A DNA stretch of 45,000 nt from Chrysomallon squamiferum (taxonomy: Eukaryota > Mollusca > Gastropoda > Neomphalida > Peltospiridae), in assembly GCA_012295275.1 (NCBI GenBank), contig CM022676.1:5899719-5944718 (forward strand), in the 5' to 3' direction. This document shows positions 22,131-32,834 of this stretch, piece after piece (position 1 is the first letter of the stretch; each line of letters starts with the position of its first letter). The notes below the pieces were generated by a model. That model ran no database searches. It worked only from the letters and a program-made list of their open reading frames with translations, and was not told the origin of the DNA. The translations under genes and the position numbers were made by a program.

Positions 22131-22400
22131 TCCCATTGCTAACAACATTTGCTCATATTTACATGTACACATGTTAGCTTTTGCTTTGGTCTATTCCTGT
22201 TTATATTTATGTACATTAGTTGCAGTAAACTATGTCTGTGACACACACGGTTGTCAGGGGTGACAGTCACATGACAGAACACATTATGGGGTGACTTTGA
22301 TGTGACAAAGTTGCTTTGTTCAAGTCCTTTTTGCGTGACAGTTTTTTTTATCCTCAGAACATGACCCTATTTGTTACTACACGTCTAACCGTTATTGGTT
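22131..22400. other. Non-repetitive island after the satellite
   Basis: Mixed-composition sequence. ACAAAG TTG CTTTGT (22305-22319, a Sox-type inverted pair) and GTCACATGAC at 22266-22275, the same 10-mer as in the 11.8 kb cluster, are present. No open frame. Confidence 0.35.
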
Positions 22401-22799
22401 GTTTGGAAGATATTATTTTTATTTTTGTGGTTGTTTGTTTTTTTTGTTGTTTTTTTGAGAAAAAAAAAATTAGAAAAAAATAAGAAGAGAAATGAAATTG
22501 TTTAATCGTTCTACAAGTTTTATGTGTGTTTTCGTTTTTCTTATTTATTTCTTACTTAATTTTTGTTTTATTTTTGTGTCGGATTTTTATTTATTTATTT
22601 TATCAGTTTATGTTTTTTTGTTGTTTTTTTAAATTATATGTGTTTTTCCTATTTTTTTAAATTTTATTTGCTTTTTGTTAAAAAAATTTTTTATTGAATT
22701 TATTCGTTTTATTTTATTTTGTTTACTGAATTCATTTTTTGTTTAATTTTATTTAATTTAATTTTATTTAATTTATTTTATTTTATTGTTTCATTTCAT

Positions 22800-22834
<35 letters not shown>

Positions 22835-22935
22835 TTGTATCAATATATTTATTTATTTTCATAAATTATATATTTATTTATTTCATTTTATATTATTTAT
22901 TTATTTTTTATTTATTTGTTTGTTTATTTGTCTCT
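22401..22935. repeat. T-rich and (ATTT)n low complexity
   Basis: TTTTTGTTG-type sequence becomes (ATTT)n at about 22798-22836 and again to 22930. Phe/Leu/Tyr frames here are artefacts. Confidence 0.85.
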
Positions 22936-23270
22936 AGATTTTGTTTCTGACTAAATATCTTATTACAGCCTTTCCTGTCATATCTTTTTCTTCTTCTTTC
23001 TTTCTTTCTTTCTTTCCTTTAACTTCACAGCATAATAACTTATTACCTGTATATTTATATTTTCTTGTTTTTTCTTCTTCCTCATTTTTCTTGTTTTTCT
23101 TATCTTTTCTCTCCCTTCCTTACAACAAAAACTCATGGCATAATTTGTTATCTGTTTACTATCTGTTACATTGAAAAAAAAAAAAAGAAGAAGAAGAAGA
23201 AGAAGAAGAAAAAAAACAATAATTACTTCTAAACTAATTTGCTGGTAATATTTTCTTTACAACAAGTAGC
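22936..23270. repeat. TTTC-rich tract and (GAA)n
   Basis: (TTTC)n at 22998-23016 and (GAA)n at about 23187-23210. Otherwise AT-rich spacer. Confidence 0.75.
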
Positions 23271-24560
23271 ACTAATGCCTATTTCCCAGCCTGATAATAA
23301 GCTAATATTTGCATGGTTGTTTAGCAAACGGTATTTTAAATAATTTTTCCATTTGGTGTGTGTCACAAGAAATTATAGCAACTGCAGATAATATTATCTT
23401 TACTACTTTTATCTATAATGCAAGAGTACAGCTAGTCATAAGCTTATATTTATTTATTTGTTTACGTATTCATTTATTTAATTATTTATTTATTTATTTA
23501 TTTATTCATTTATTTATTTAATTATTTATTTATTTAACTATTCATTTATTTATAAATTAATTTTTTAATATCTGTTTTGAACTGGAGACATTCAAAACAA
23601 AAATTTTAAAACTAATTTTTATAAAGTGTTCATAGTTGTTTTGTAAGCAGTATAGTTTACTTCACTAAATCTATTATTAATTCGGCCATGTTTGTTGTGT
23701 CACCATTTTTTGTTTCGTTTATCTACAGTTTTTTTTTTTCATCATTAGCTTTGGATGTGGTCCCATTCTGTAATCTATACTTAGATATTTAGCAAGTAAC
23801 ATAGTTATTTTAATTGCTCTAACTATTTTTTTTCCCCGTTTATTTCTGTGTTAAAGATTTATAAAAAAAAAAAGGGTAGCCATTTGCAATGGATGTAATC
23901 CAGTGATTGCTGGTTTTATAACTAATTGTACATAGTTTTTAGCAAATAGTACAGCTACTTTACTGATTTAGTTAATTTATATTCAGTCTTTCATATTTTT
24001 TTTGATTTTTTTTTTTGTTCTTGTTTTTATTTCTGTTTTTCCAATTGTCTGGCTGCTGTTTTTGTTTTTTTTCCCGATTTGTACTGGACGCAATCCAAAG
24101 ATTTCAGACAAACTATTTATAAAGTGTAGACAGTTTTCTTGTAAGTAGTATAGTTGAGTTTACTCATTTAGCTAATTCTGCAAAATTTATTTATCTATTT
24201 TTTAAATTTATTTATTTATTTATTTTTAATTTAAAAAAATTTCTTTAACCAATTTTTGTTTTCAGTATCTGTGGGTATCTTTTGGTGTTTTTTTTTTTTT
24301 TTTTTAGATATAATCAAAATCTTTTCAGACTTCATAAAAACTATATGTTTTGATAATAGTACATTACATAATTCATAATTCAATTAATTCAGCTGTATCG
24401 GTTTTCCTATTGTTTTTCCTATTTATTATTATTTTTTTTTATTTTTTTTTTTTTTCTATTTATATTTGATACAAGCCGAACATTGTCAGTTCAGCCATTT
24501 TTTTTTCTTTCAAACTTTTGTGTACAGATAATGATTTTCTGTTTACATTGTGAAAAAGAT
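23271..24560. repeat. Highly degenerate 130-225 bp tandem array, with embedded (ATTT)n
   Basis: A recurring order of elements can be followed: ACTGGAnnCAATCCAAA, TTATAAAGTGTnCATAGTTnTTTGTAAGCAGTATAGTTTACTT, ACTnATTTAGCTAATTCnGC, then a T-rich stretch. Copies begin near 23580, 23755, 23888, 24080, 24305 and 24466, with a partial one before 23340. (ATTT)n interrupts it at about 23445-23560 and 24185-24225. Confidence 0.6.
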
Positions 24561-24689
24561 CTCTTAATACTAAATTGGTTCTTACTGTTTTGTTTTAGAT
24601 TGTACAGAAAATATGTGTAGTGATTTCTGTACAAATCACAATGTTAGTTTGTAATTGTTAACTAGTTAGTTAGTAAATAGTATTAAATA
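24561..24689. other. Spacer
   Basis: Nothing recognised apart from TTAGTTAGTTAG near 24662. Confidence 0.3.
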
Positions 24690-24905
24690 CACAGATATGC
24701 TGCATACATACATACATACATTTACACATTTGCAGAGAGATATACATATATACAAAAATGTATACATACATAAATACATACACATATTCACATATACACA
24801 CATACATACATATATACATATATACATGTATACACACATATACTTTTATATATACATACATATATATACATACATACACACATACACACATACATACATA
24901 CTAAT
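24690..24905. repeat. (CATA)n microsatellite region
   Basis: CATACATA and TATACATA words throughout. Frames on both strands (Tyr/Ile/His) are artefacts. Confidence 0.95.
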
Positions 24906-25137
24906 ATACAATCAAAACCACCTACAACATTACAAACGAATCTTCAATCTCTTTAACCCACAACACTTTCAACCATTATTTTACAACAACCTATTATTTA
25001 CCCAGAACACAATCAATCAAAAAATAAAAATACAAAAAAACAAAAAAAAATTATTTTATTTTAATTATATTTTACACCAGATAATAATATTTTTTTCCCA
25101 ATCAACCCAACCAAAACCTCATCTAACTCAATCGAGA
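24906..25137. other. A/C-rich spacer
   Basis: Very low G on the plus strand (AACAACC, CAATCAACCC words). No gene recognised. Confidence 0.4.
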
Positions 25138-25166
25138 CCCCCCCCCCCCCCCCTGCCCTCCCCCCA
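25138..25166 (-). other. C16 homopolymer and G-quadruplex-capable tract
   Basis: Sixteen C in a row at 25138-25153, then CCC and CCCCCC blocks. On the minus strand this gives G-runs separated by short loops, which fits the G-quadruplex pattern. Confidence 0.75.
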
Positions 25167-25565
25167 CGCGTTTTATTAGCAAAATCTAAAAAAACTGGCT
25201 GTTTTAGAAGAGACGACGACGACGGCACACTACGTACCTCTTTAATAAACAAAGTCAATCATCATGCAGTTTCAATCATCATTCATCAAGCGTGGAGACA
25301 TTACAGCAACCTGAGATGAATAAAGAGTCGTTTTTCAGTGGCTTGTGCTTAGTTTAGTTTAGTTTAGTCCTTGCTGTGCTGTGTTGGAGAAGAAACTAAA
25401 TGGTTGGTGGTGGAGAGGGTTTTTTAATGTCTGTTTTACTACGGGCTGGAAGATTCAGAGCCAGTGTTTTCCCATCAGTGCTTGGAAGAAGTCTTGCCGA
25501 ATAACACAGTTAATTGTGTAGAGAGATAGTGTGATAGGTTGTGATTACAAATTGCTGTAGTAGAG
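25167..25565. other. Non-repetitive spacer
   Basis: Contains GACGACGACGACG near 25210, TCAATCATCAT words near 25253-25290 and (TTTAG)n at 25350-25368. No gene is supported. Confidence 0.4.
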
Positions 25566-25740
25566 AGAGTGTGTGTGTGTGTGTGTGTGTGTGTGGAGAA
25601 GAAATGAGATGAGATGAGATGGATTGTGGGGTCCAATCCTTGTTGTGGTATTTATTGTGATAGTGGGTTTTAGGGGTATTGTGTGTATATGGGTTTTGGT
25701 TTATTGGTGATTTTCTGTGAATTGTTTAGTGTTTGGTTCT
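25566..25740. repeat. (GT)n and (GAGAT)n tracts
   Basis: (GT)n at 25569-25596 and GAGATGAGATGAGATG at 25604-25622. The remainder is GT-rich spacer. Confidence 0.8.
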
Positions 25741-25741
25741 C

Positions 25742-25820
<79 letters not shown>

Positions 25821-25829
25821 GTATGTATG

Positions 25830-25902
<73 letters not shown>

Positions 25903-25903
25903 G

Positions 25904-25952
<49 letters not shown>

Positions 25953-26045
25953 CTATGTATATATGTTTATGTAAGTGTATATATACACAAATACACATAT
26001 ACACTTATACATACACATAAAAGTAATATATTACATGCATAGACA
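25741..26045. repeat. Compound (GT)n(TA)n(GTAT)n microsatellite
   Basis: (GT)n at 25742-25766 continues into long TA runs interrupted by GTATGTATGT in an approximately 85-base pattern, then CACATA words. AGTGTATAT and ATATACACT near 25974-26006 add a hairpin. Five overlapping frames over this are artefacts. Confidence 0.97.
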
Positions 26046-26119
26046 AACAATACATAGTCATACATACATAAATATATTACACAGATGCACACATTCAAAG
26101 AGATTAGGAAAATTCAGAA

Positions 26120-26325
26120 AGAAATATTCAAACAAGAGAGAGCGAGAGAGAAGGAGAGAGAGACAGAAAGAAAGAGATAGCTAGAGAGAGAGAGAGAGAG
26201 TGAGAAATGGCTAGAGAGAGAGACCAATTAAACACTGAAAGAAACAGACTGAGGTTCTGAAAAAGACTGAGAAAGAAGTCAATGAAAAAGCACCTACTAA
26301 TAACACTAGAGAGAGAGAGAGATAG
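26120..26325. repeat. Interrupted (GA)n tract
   Basis: GA dinucleotides broken by AAAGAAAGA, TGGCTAGAGAG and similar. The minus-strand Leu/Ser frame is an artefact. Confidence 0.9.
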
Positions 26326-26660
26326 GTCTGTGTTGTGTATATTAAGGATGTGATATACTGTTAGTGATGAAGTTGATGGCCCCACGTGTTAAACCCAGGG
26401 CTTAGTGCGAAGAATAAAGGCTCTGTCACACTAGATAATAAATTGAGATGCTGACTAAACCGAGACCAGGTCGTGTTACAGCTGAACAGAGGGGTGATTG
26501 TCATCGTAAACAGTTTATTTATTGGTCATCATTTGTAGCTCCTTACAGCCTGGCAGCTCAGCTTAGGAGCTGGCTCCTAGATCTGTGATAAAAGTGAAGC
26601 AATCAGTATCTCTGCATACGTAATGTGAGATTTTGTTTTTTAAATCCATAAATACATCAT
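26326..26660. other. Non-repetitive island
   Basis: Mixed composition. Contains CACGTG at about 26382-26387 and a 7+2+7 inverted repeat TAGGAGC tg GCTCCTA at 26564-26579. No credible open frame. Confidence 0.35.
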
Positions 26661-26674
26661 TATATCTCTGTTTC

Positions 26675-26945
26675 ACACACACACACACACACATACATGG
26701 ACTTTGTCATTATTATTCCAATTTCAGTTATTTTCATTTTCCCTTTCTTCGTTTGATTTTCCCCATTTTCCCTGTGTTATTTACCCATTATATTATCCCT
26801 TTTCACACAAAAACACACACACACACACACACATACACAAACACACACACACAGACACACACACACACACTTGTAAAACCACAGCATTTATACGTGTGTA
26901 TGATTGTGTGTGTCTATATACATACATACATACGCACACACACAT
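26675..26945. repeat. (CA)n microsatellites
   Basis: CA tracts at about 26674-26693, 26812-26833 and 26838-26870, separated by T-rich spacer. A short CATACATACATACG tract ends the region. Confidence 0.92.
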
Positions 26946-26974
26946 ATGTATAAATTATGTGATTTTTATCTTCT

Positions 26975-27075
26975 GTTTCATGCGTATCCTATGTTATGCT
27001 ATGCAATACTATGCCGTGTTATATCATGTTATTCTATGCTATGCCATGCTATGTTTGTATTATGCTATTGTTAAC
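26975..27075. repeat. Degenerate CTATGC pentamer/hexamer repeat
   Basis: TATGCTATGCAATACTATGC-type words repeat loosely with ATGTT and ATGCC variants. Confidence 0.7.
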
Positions 27076-27790
27076 CTTGGGGAGCCATTCCATGCAGTAC
27101 TGTACTCTGCTTTTAGTGTGCCATGCTTTTGATATGCCATCCTTAGTTAAGTCAGTATCTTGGTATGTTTTTTGTTGTGTTTTTTTTTTGATTTTGTAAT
27201 TGTGGCAACATACTCTGAAGTTTGGGGTTTCTTTGCTGTTTTACAAAAACTTTTCTGTGCCAAGGTTCTAAACACAAGGATGTCATCAGAATTTAAGTTA
27301 AATCAAAATAAAAAATTATTATTACACCTTTAACTTACAAACAGAGGTCATGGTGATAATCAAGGTCATAATATTTTTTTTTTTTATAATATAAAAAATA
27401 AAAAGAGAGTTAAAGCTGAAGAGACAAATGACATATTAAACCCTTGTTCAGCCATGTTTGTTTCAGAGTGTTTGATACAAGCTGTTAGCTCCCCACACAC
27501 TGCAATTATATCAACATTATCTGATTCCTGGGACAAAAAAAAACTTAATTTCACCAATCCCTAGTCAGACACGATTTTCCTTTGACTTTCATCCCAGATG
27601 ACAACAAAAGTTCTAATTGATGCACCTTGTAATCCCCTTCCTAATCCCTATCACAACAGGTGGTGGTGGTGTGGGGGGGTCTTAAGCAGCGCTTAACTCC
27701 TCTTATACGAACTCTTCATGATTGGAGGTCAGAAAACGGCCCATAGCAACGGTTTCCGTCTTTTTGACTGAAAGTAAAATATTATTGTAA
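27076..27790. other. Spacer, no gene recognised
   Basis: AT-rich with a T-run near 27371. TGGTGGTGGTG and a G-run lie at about 27660-27679. CCATAGCAACGG near 27742 contains an RFX-like half-site. No open frame of normal composition. Confidence 0.4.
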
Positions 27791-28320
27791 TTCAGTATGA
27801 TAGTTTTATTAATTCTTTTTTTTTTTTTTTTTTTTAAATAAAAATATCTCAAGGCTTGTTTTTTTTTTTTTTCCCCAAAAAGGGGAATATTTGTGTTTTT
27901 AAAAATCTCCTTATATCTTGTTTAAAGTTGAAACAAAAGTTTTGTCGAAGAGGAATGTGGAAAGTAATTTAAGCAGACATTTTGTATTTTTTGGGGGGGA
28001 AAAAAACCAGAAAGGTAGTATTGCATTATAATGAGAGTTTTAAAATCTGCTTAAATATAATAATCATAAAGTGAAAACAAATAAACGGGCTTAGAGAAAC
28101 CATTAGTTCAGTGAACCCTGGGGGAAAACATTGACTGAAGGTTCAAGCACGGTTGTTATGGGTTCATGAAACTGGGGAGAGAGAGGTGAATTCAAAAATA
28201 GCTTCAGTGTAAGGAAACTTGGGTTGAGAGAAAAAAAATAATGTTTTTTGGGGTAAAAGGGATAAAAGTAAAGAAAATAATGAATAGGAAACAAAAATAT
28301 AAATGTTTTATGTTCTGTAG
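27791..28320. other. AT-rich spacer with poly-T
   Basis: T-runs at about 27818-27836 and 27859-27872. A G-biased stretch around 28100-28250 (GGGGAAAA, GGGGTAAAA words) has no frame of note. Confidence 0.4.
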
Positions 28321-28582
28321 GAAGAGAATAACAATAATAATAATGATTATGATGATGATGATGATAACAGTAATAATAATAGTAGCAATAATAATAACAG
28401 TAACTGTAACAATAACAATAACAATAACATGCTGCTGCTACTGCTATTTCTGTATATAACAATTATAATAATATGATATAATGGTAATAATAATGGTGGT
28501 ATAAAAGTAATAAAAATAGTAATAAAGGTAATAATGATGATAGTACTAGTAGTAATAATAGTATATAATAATAAAAGTACAA

Positions 28583-28626
<44 letters not shown>

Positions 28627-28672
28627 GTAATAGCAATAATAGAGATGATGATGATGATGATGATGTTTAAGC
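28321..28672. repeat. Complex (AAT)n/(GAT)n/(AAC)n microsatellite
   Basis: AAT, GAT, AACAGT and AGTAGT trinucleotides with a GAT cluster at 28643-28667. Poly-Ile and Tyr-Cys frames are artefacts. Confidence 0.94.
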
Positions 28673-29450
28673 TTTGGAATTGGGGACAATTATTATAGAA
28701 AAATTATTTTATGTGGGGAATCATGATTAATTATTAATGAAGAAAGTGAATTTATTTTTTCTTGGGGAAGAAGGTAAATTATTTTTCCAAGGGGGTGGAG
28801 ATATTTGTGAATGGGGCAAAAATTAGTGTTCCTGGGGTGAAGGGGGATTATGAATGGACAGAAAAATTTAAAATAAATTTTAAAACAGATATCATTAAAT
28901 TTGAATTTTTAAAACATTTTGTATTTGATTAATGAAAGGTTTAAAAATGTGACATAGTTTTGAAATGTTATTTTTTTTTTTTAAATGATTTTAATTAAAG
29001 ATTTTTGTTTTCTATTATTATTTCACATTTAATAATTTTTATTTTAGTATGAATAAAATTTTAAAATAAATTTTAAAAAAGCTCATTAATTTTTTTTTAA
29101 AACATTTTTAATTAATCTTTAAAAGGTTTTATTATTAAATTGTTTTCATTTTGGTTCAATGTCACATTTAATAATTTTATTTTAGTTTTTTTTTTTCAGT
29201 TTTAATTTCAAATTGTTTTGGTTTTATTCAAAATCAAATTTTATTTTTTTTTTTAGTTTAATTGAAATTTTAAAATTCATGTCATCATTTTTCATTATGT
29301 ACCTCAAATATTTTTATAAATTTTTCTTTTAATTTAATTTAATGTTTTAAATTCAAGTCTTTTTATATTTTTATTATTAACTTTTTCAAACTTTTCTTTT
29401 AATTGATGTTTCAGTATTTAACTGATGTTTTTTTTATTATCACCATCATT
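28673..29450. other. Very AT-rich spacer with TTTAAAAT-type degenerate repeats
   Basis: Words such as AAATTTTAAAATTTAA and TTTCACATTTAATAATTTTATTTTAGT recur (near 29020 and 29163), suggesting an old ~140-bp tandem pattern. No gene. Confidence 0.5.
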
Positions 29451-29935
29451 ACTATTATCATCATCATCATCATCATCATTACTATCATCATAGAAATAGC
29501 AATAGTAGTAATAACAAAAAACAGACATGCAATAACTTAATCAATCAATCATAATCTATAACAATAATAATCTATTATGACCTTAGAAAAGAAATTACCT
29601 ATACATTAATAACAACAGTGACCTAAGTATTAACAAAAATGACCTATCTATTTAATAACAAAAGTCACCTATCTATTAATAATAAAAATCTATTAAGGTA
29701 TATATCCGTTTACAACAGTAAACCATTTATTAACAAAAGAAATCATTTATTAACAAAAGAAACCTATCTATTGACAACACAATAACATAATTTATGTTTT
29801 AATAACAATAACCTATGCACTGGTAACAACATAAATGACCTTTCCACAAAACAACACTAATGACCTATCTATCAGGACTCACCAGAAACAACAACAACAA
29901 CAACAACAACAACACCAACACCGACAACCCATCTA
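29451..29935. repeat. (ATC)n, then degenerate CCTATCTATTAACAAAA repeat and (CAA)n
   Basis: (CAT)n at 29457-29480. A 20-30 bp unit built on ACCTATCTATTAATAACAAAA recurs from about 29595 to 29870. (CAA)n lies at 29888-29914. Confidence 0.75.
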
Positions 29936-30051
29936 TTAACAGCTGTTGACACAATCTCAGTTCCTCTCACTCAACTTATGACGTAACCGAAAGATAATTC
30001 AGTCCATTTTTATGGCCTCGCTGACACCAGAGGGCGCCACTTACTTCCTCT

Positions 30052-30082
<31 letters not shown>
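29936..30082. other. Short complex stretch with CTCF-like site, then poly-T
   Basis: Holds the CTCF-like motif listed separately, followed by a T-run of about 23 at 30051-30073 and a short GT tract. Confidence 0.4.
30024..30037 (+). promoter_or_regulatory. Near-consensus CTCF binding motif
   Basis: ACACCAGAGGGCGC matches the bilaterian CTCF consensus CCASYAGRKGGCRS at 13 of 14 positions; only the first base differs. CTCF and its motif are conserved across many bilaterians, so this is a plausible insulator or loop-anchor site. Occupancy cannot be judged from sequence. Confidence 0.5.
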
Positions 30083-30083
<1 letters not shown>

Positions 30084-30334
30084 CAGTAACCTGCCAGTTT
30101 CCAGTGTCTGGTGGAACATTTAAAAATGTCTGATACTACATGGGCAACAAAAAGATGTGTTGTAATTTCTAACACCACACACCCCCTCCCCATCTGGTAA
30201 ATGGTCAATAGATCCACTTTAATGACCGGTGAAATGACCAGTGAAATGACCCATTCATAAAGCCGTTTGGCATTTAGCAGGTTGTAAAAGTTACTGTGGA
30301 GGAATTCAAGTAGCCACTGGGAATAAATTAACAT
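30083..30334 (-). other. 83-codon minus-strand open frame of unknown status
   Basis: One of the few open frames here with normal composition and no simple-repeat content. It starts MLIYSQWLLEFLHSNFYNLL and ends STRHWKLAGY. I recognise no domain or motif, and there is no supporting splice or promoter signal. A transposon remnant or chance are both possible. Confidence 0.12.
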
Positions 30335-30480
30335 AAATTAAACATAAATTAAACATAAATTAAAACAGTGGGTTAGATTGACAGCAGTCTGAAAGTGAAT
30401 TTGGCGTTTGACAGATTACAGTGTTAAGTTGCTTCTGATGCTGTTTTCTCATTTTGATTGTTATTTGTTATTTGAGATTA
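30335..30480. other. Spacer with AAACATAAATT triplicate
   Basis: TAAACATAAAT occurs three times in tandem at about 30328-30364. Nothing else. Confidence 0.4.
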
Positions 30481-30483
30481 TTA

Positions 30484-30924
30484 GTTTTATTGGTGGTAGT
30501 GGTGGTAGTTGTGGTGGTTGTAGTAGTAGAAGCAGGAGTAGTAGTAGTAGTAGAAGTTAATAATGTTATTTGTATTAATTACTGCCACTGTTTTTGTTAC
30601 CGTTCTTGGTGTCATTACTACTACTACTACTACTACAACTATTATCATTATACTACTATTGCTATTGCTAATACTACTACTATTCCTATGGTTGTTATTG
30701 TTGTAATTATTATTATTGTCACTACTGTTACTATTGTTATTGTTATGGCTACTATTATTATTATAGCTGTAACCATTAATATATCTACTATTACTGCTGC
30801 TACTACTACTACTACTACTGCTGCTGATGCTTATTTTTTTACTGTAATTTGTTATTGTTACTATAATTTGTTATTATTATTATTGTTATTTTGTCAAAGA
30901 ATGAGCATAAAAGAACAAATAATT

Positions 30925-30960
<36 letters not shown>
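30484..30960. repeat. (GTA)n/(GTG)n, (TAC)n/(TAT)n trinucleotides and (GA)n
   Basis: GTAGTA and GTGGTA units at 30490-30560 are followed by TAC, TAT and TGC trinucleotides at 30615-30890. A GA tract lies at 30929-30958. The 172-codon Val/Ile/Thr frame is an artefact. Confidence 0.93.
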
Positions 30961-30962
<2 letters not shown>

Positions 30963-31139
30963 AAAGAAATAATTTTATAACAAAATCAATTACCAAGATG
31001 GAATGAAAGAATATAATCAGAGAAAGAAAAAAGAGAGAAAAAAACAAGCAAAAAAAACCTCTTCAAGACACTGACAGAAAGAATGACATACTCAAAGACA
31101 GAAAGAATGACAGACAGACACACACACCACACACACACG
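30961..31139. other. A/G-rich spacer
   Basis: GAAAGAATGACA words repeat near 31076 and 31100. A short CACACACC tract lies at 31120-31138. Confidence 0.45.
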
Positions 31140-31690
31140 GAATCAGAGTCAAAATTAGCGACCCACTGACGAATCAACATCACACCTTTACGACACCTGG
31201 GTGAAAAAGTCATTTGTTAAAGAAAAACAAACAGTTGCAGATCAGAGACACAAAGTCGAATCAACAGACTGTGTCGTCAAAATAACCGTTTTCACTCGAA
31301 CTTCACACAGGACAGCAAACAGCGACAGGGTCCACACTGGGGGGGATCAGCGAGGGAGTCCACACAGGGGAGGGGGGAACAGAAAGGACGAGCTCTGAAG
31401 ACTTACAAAAAAAAAGTCTGGCGGAGTTAAGCTATGAAAAAATGTCTGAGATGTGTCGTAGCGACAGTTATCGGTGTTGACCGATGTTTGAAAAATGTTT
31501 TTCGAAATTAAATTTGTGTTAACTTTTCTAAAGTGCTCTGTAAACAAGGAGACGTGGTGGTTGGCGGTGTTAGCGTGGGGACAGCATCATCCTGGCGAGA
31601 CACTTGTCGCCAGTTTGTGGACTCGCATGAGTCGAGAGGAAACCTGCGACAGACCGGCGAGTTAAAACTAAAACATGTCCGTGCGTACAT
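31140..31690. promoter_or_regulatory. CpG-richer island, function unknown
   Basis: CG dinucleotides are visibly denser than in the flanking AT-rich DNA, and simple repeats are absent. It contains a hairpin GGCGA gacacttg TCGCC (31591-31608), GTCGTAGCGACAG near 31456 and two CGACAG words. Short open frames on both strands (31201-31398, 31347-31547, 31533-31775) have no recognisable domain. It could be a promoter, an untranslated exon or a fragment of a foreign element. Confidence 0.3.
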
Positions 31691-31740
31691 ACATACATAC
31701 ATACATACATACATACATACATACATTACATACACACACA
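31685..31740. repeat. (CATA)n microsatellite
   Basis: (ATAC)n of about 40 bases followed by CACACACAC. Confidence 0.95.
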
Positions 31741-31972
31741 GAGCCTGTTTCTGTTCTGGTAAATGTCATTTCTGAAAATGTAATTGTTCTGATTCGTGCT
31801 GTTGAATTAATAAACAAAAATTCTCACTCCCATTTTTATTAAAAAAAAAATATTTTTAAAGTTTTGAAATAGTTCTTACTCCTCTAACTTTTGGTTTTCT
31901 TTCTCTCTGTTTTTCATTCTCTGTGTCCTTTTTTCATTATCTTTCCCATGTTTTTCTGTGTCCTTTTATTTA

Positions 31973-31974
<2 letters not shown>
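31741..31974. other. T-rich spacer
   Basis: TTTTTCATTATCTTTCCC-like words repeat near 31930. No gene. Confidence 0.4.
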
Positions 31975-32025
<51 letters not shown>

Positions 32026-32244
32026 TCTACATCACTTTGTCTACAGCTCTTCCCTCTCACCTCATCAACACTTCTCAAGGCGTGTCTTCAACCCTGCAGC
32101 CACCCCTCAGGCAAAACCAGCTTTTCACAGCTTCCCTGTGTGTCAAATTACATTCCTTTCTCCACAGGGGATAATCCTTTTATGTTGTTCTCTCTTTCTG
32201 TCTGTCTCTTTCTCTTGATCTCTGTCTATCTCTCTCTGACTGTC

Positions 32245-32301
<57 letters not shown>

Positions 32302-32415
32302 ACTTCCTCTATTTTACCCTCTCTCTCTTTCTCTCTTCTCCTTTCAGTACTTTCAGCCCCTCTTTCAAATCCCTACAACAACTGTAACCGAGTCAAAACC
32401 CTTTCATGTTATTTC

Positions 32416-32491
<76 letters not shown>

Positions 32492-32600
32492 CTCTATCCT
32501 CTATTTTACCCCTATTTTTCACTTTACTCCTCTCAGTCACGTCCCCACCCCTGGGGCAAAAACCAGCTTTCCACAAATTCCTTTGTATCAAAATACACTA
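31975..32600. repeat. ~220/440-bp tandem duplication containing (CT)n and (GT)n
   Basis: (CT)n at 31976-32021 and 32418-32486 each precede a block with CCACCCCTnnGGCAAAACCAG, CTTTTCACA and TTGTATCAAAATACA (near 32099-32160 and 32545-32600). A third, more diverged copy lies around 32290-32410. (GT)n occupies 32250-32298. The 236-codon frame at 31891 is mostly microsatellite. Confidence 0.75.
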
Positions 32601-32834
32601 GGTCCCACCCCCATGCCCCCCCCCCATCCTGTCAGTTGATAACAATTCACACCAGAGAGAGAGAGAGAGAGAGTCCTCTTCTTTTATTGTTATTTAAGTC
32701 TTCAATTTATCTTCGGACTTTTTCTTCCTTATCTTCTTCTGTTTGTCTTCAGTAAACCTCATTACGTAATCTAACAGAGTGTTGCATTGTCAGCTCCGAT
32801 GCTGGTGGGAAAATTTTGGCGTCTGCCTGTTTGT
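32601..32834. other. Spacer
   Basis: C-run near 32616, (GA)n at 32656-32674 and TCTTCTTC words. Nothing else. Confidence 0.4.

Noticed and set aside
25683-26042. Five overlapping Tyr-Ile/Val-Cys frames
   Set aside because: All derive from the compound GT/TA microsatellite.
26326-26660. tRNA or snRNA gene in the non-repetitive island
   Set aside because: No A/B-box pair, no cloverleaf and no snRNA landmarks could be found.
30454-30972. 172-codon Val/Ile/Thr open frame
   Set aside because: Translation of GTA, TAC and TAT trinucleotide repeats ending in a GA tract.
31891-32601. 236-codon plus-strand open frame, the longest in the window
   Set aside because: Most residues come from two (CT)n and one (GT)n tract, and the remainder comes from a tandemly duplicated non-coding unit.
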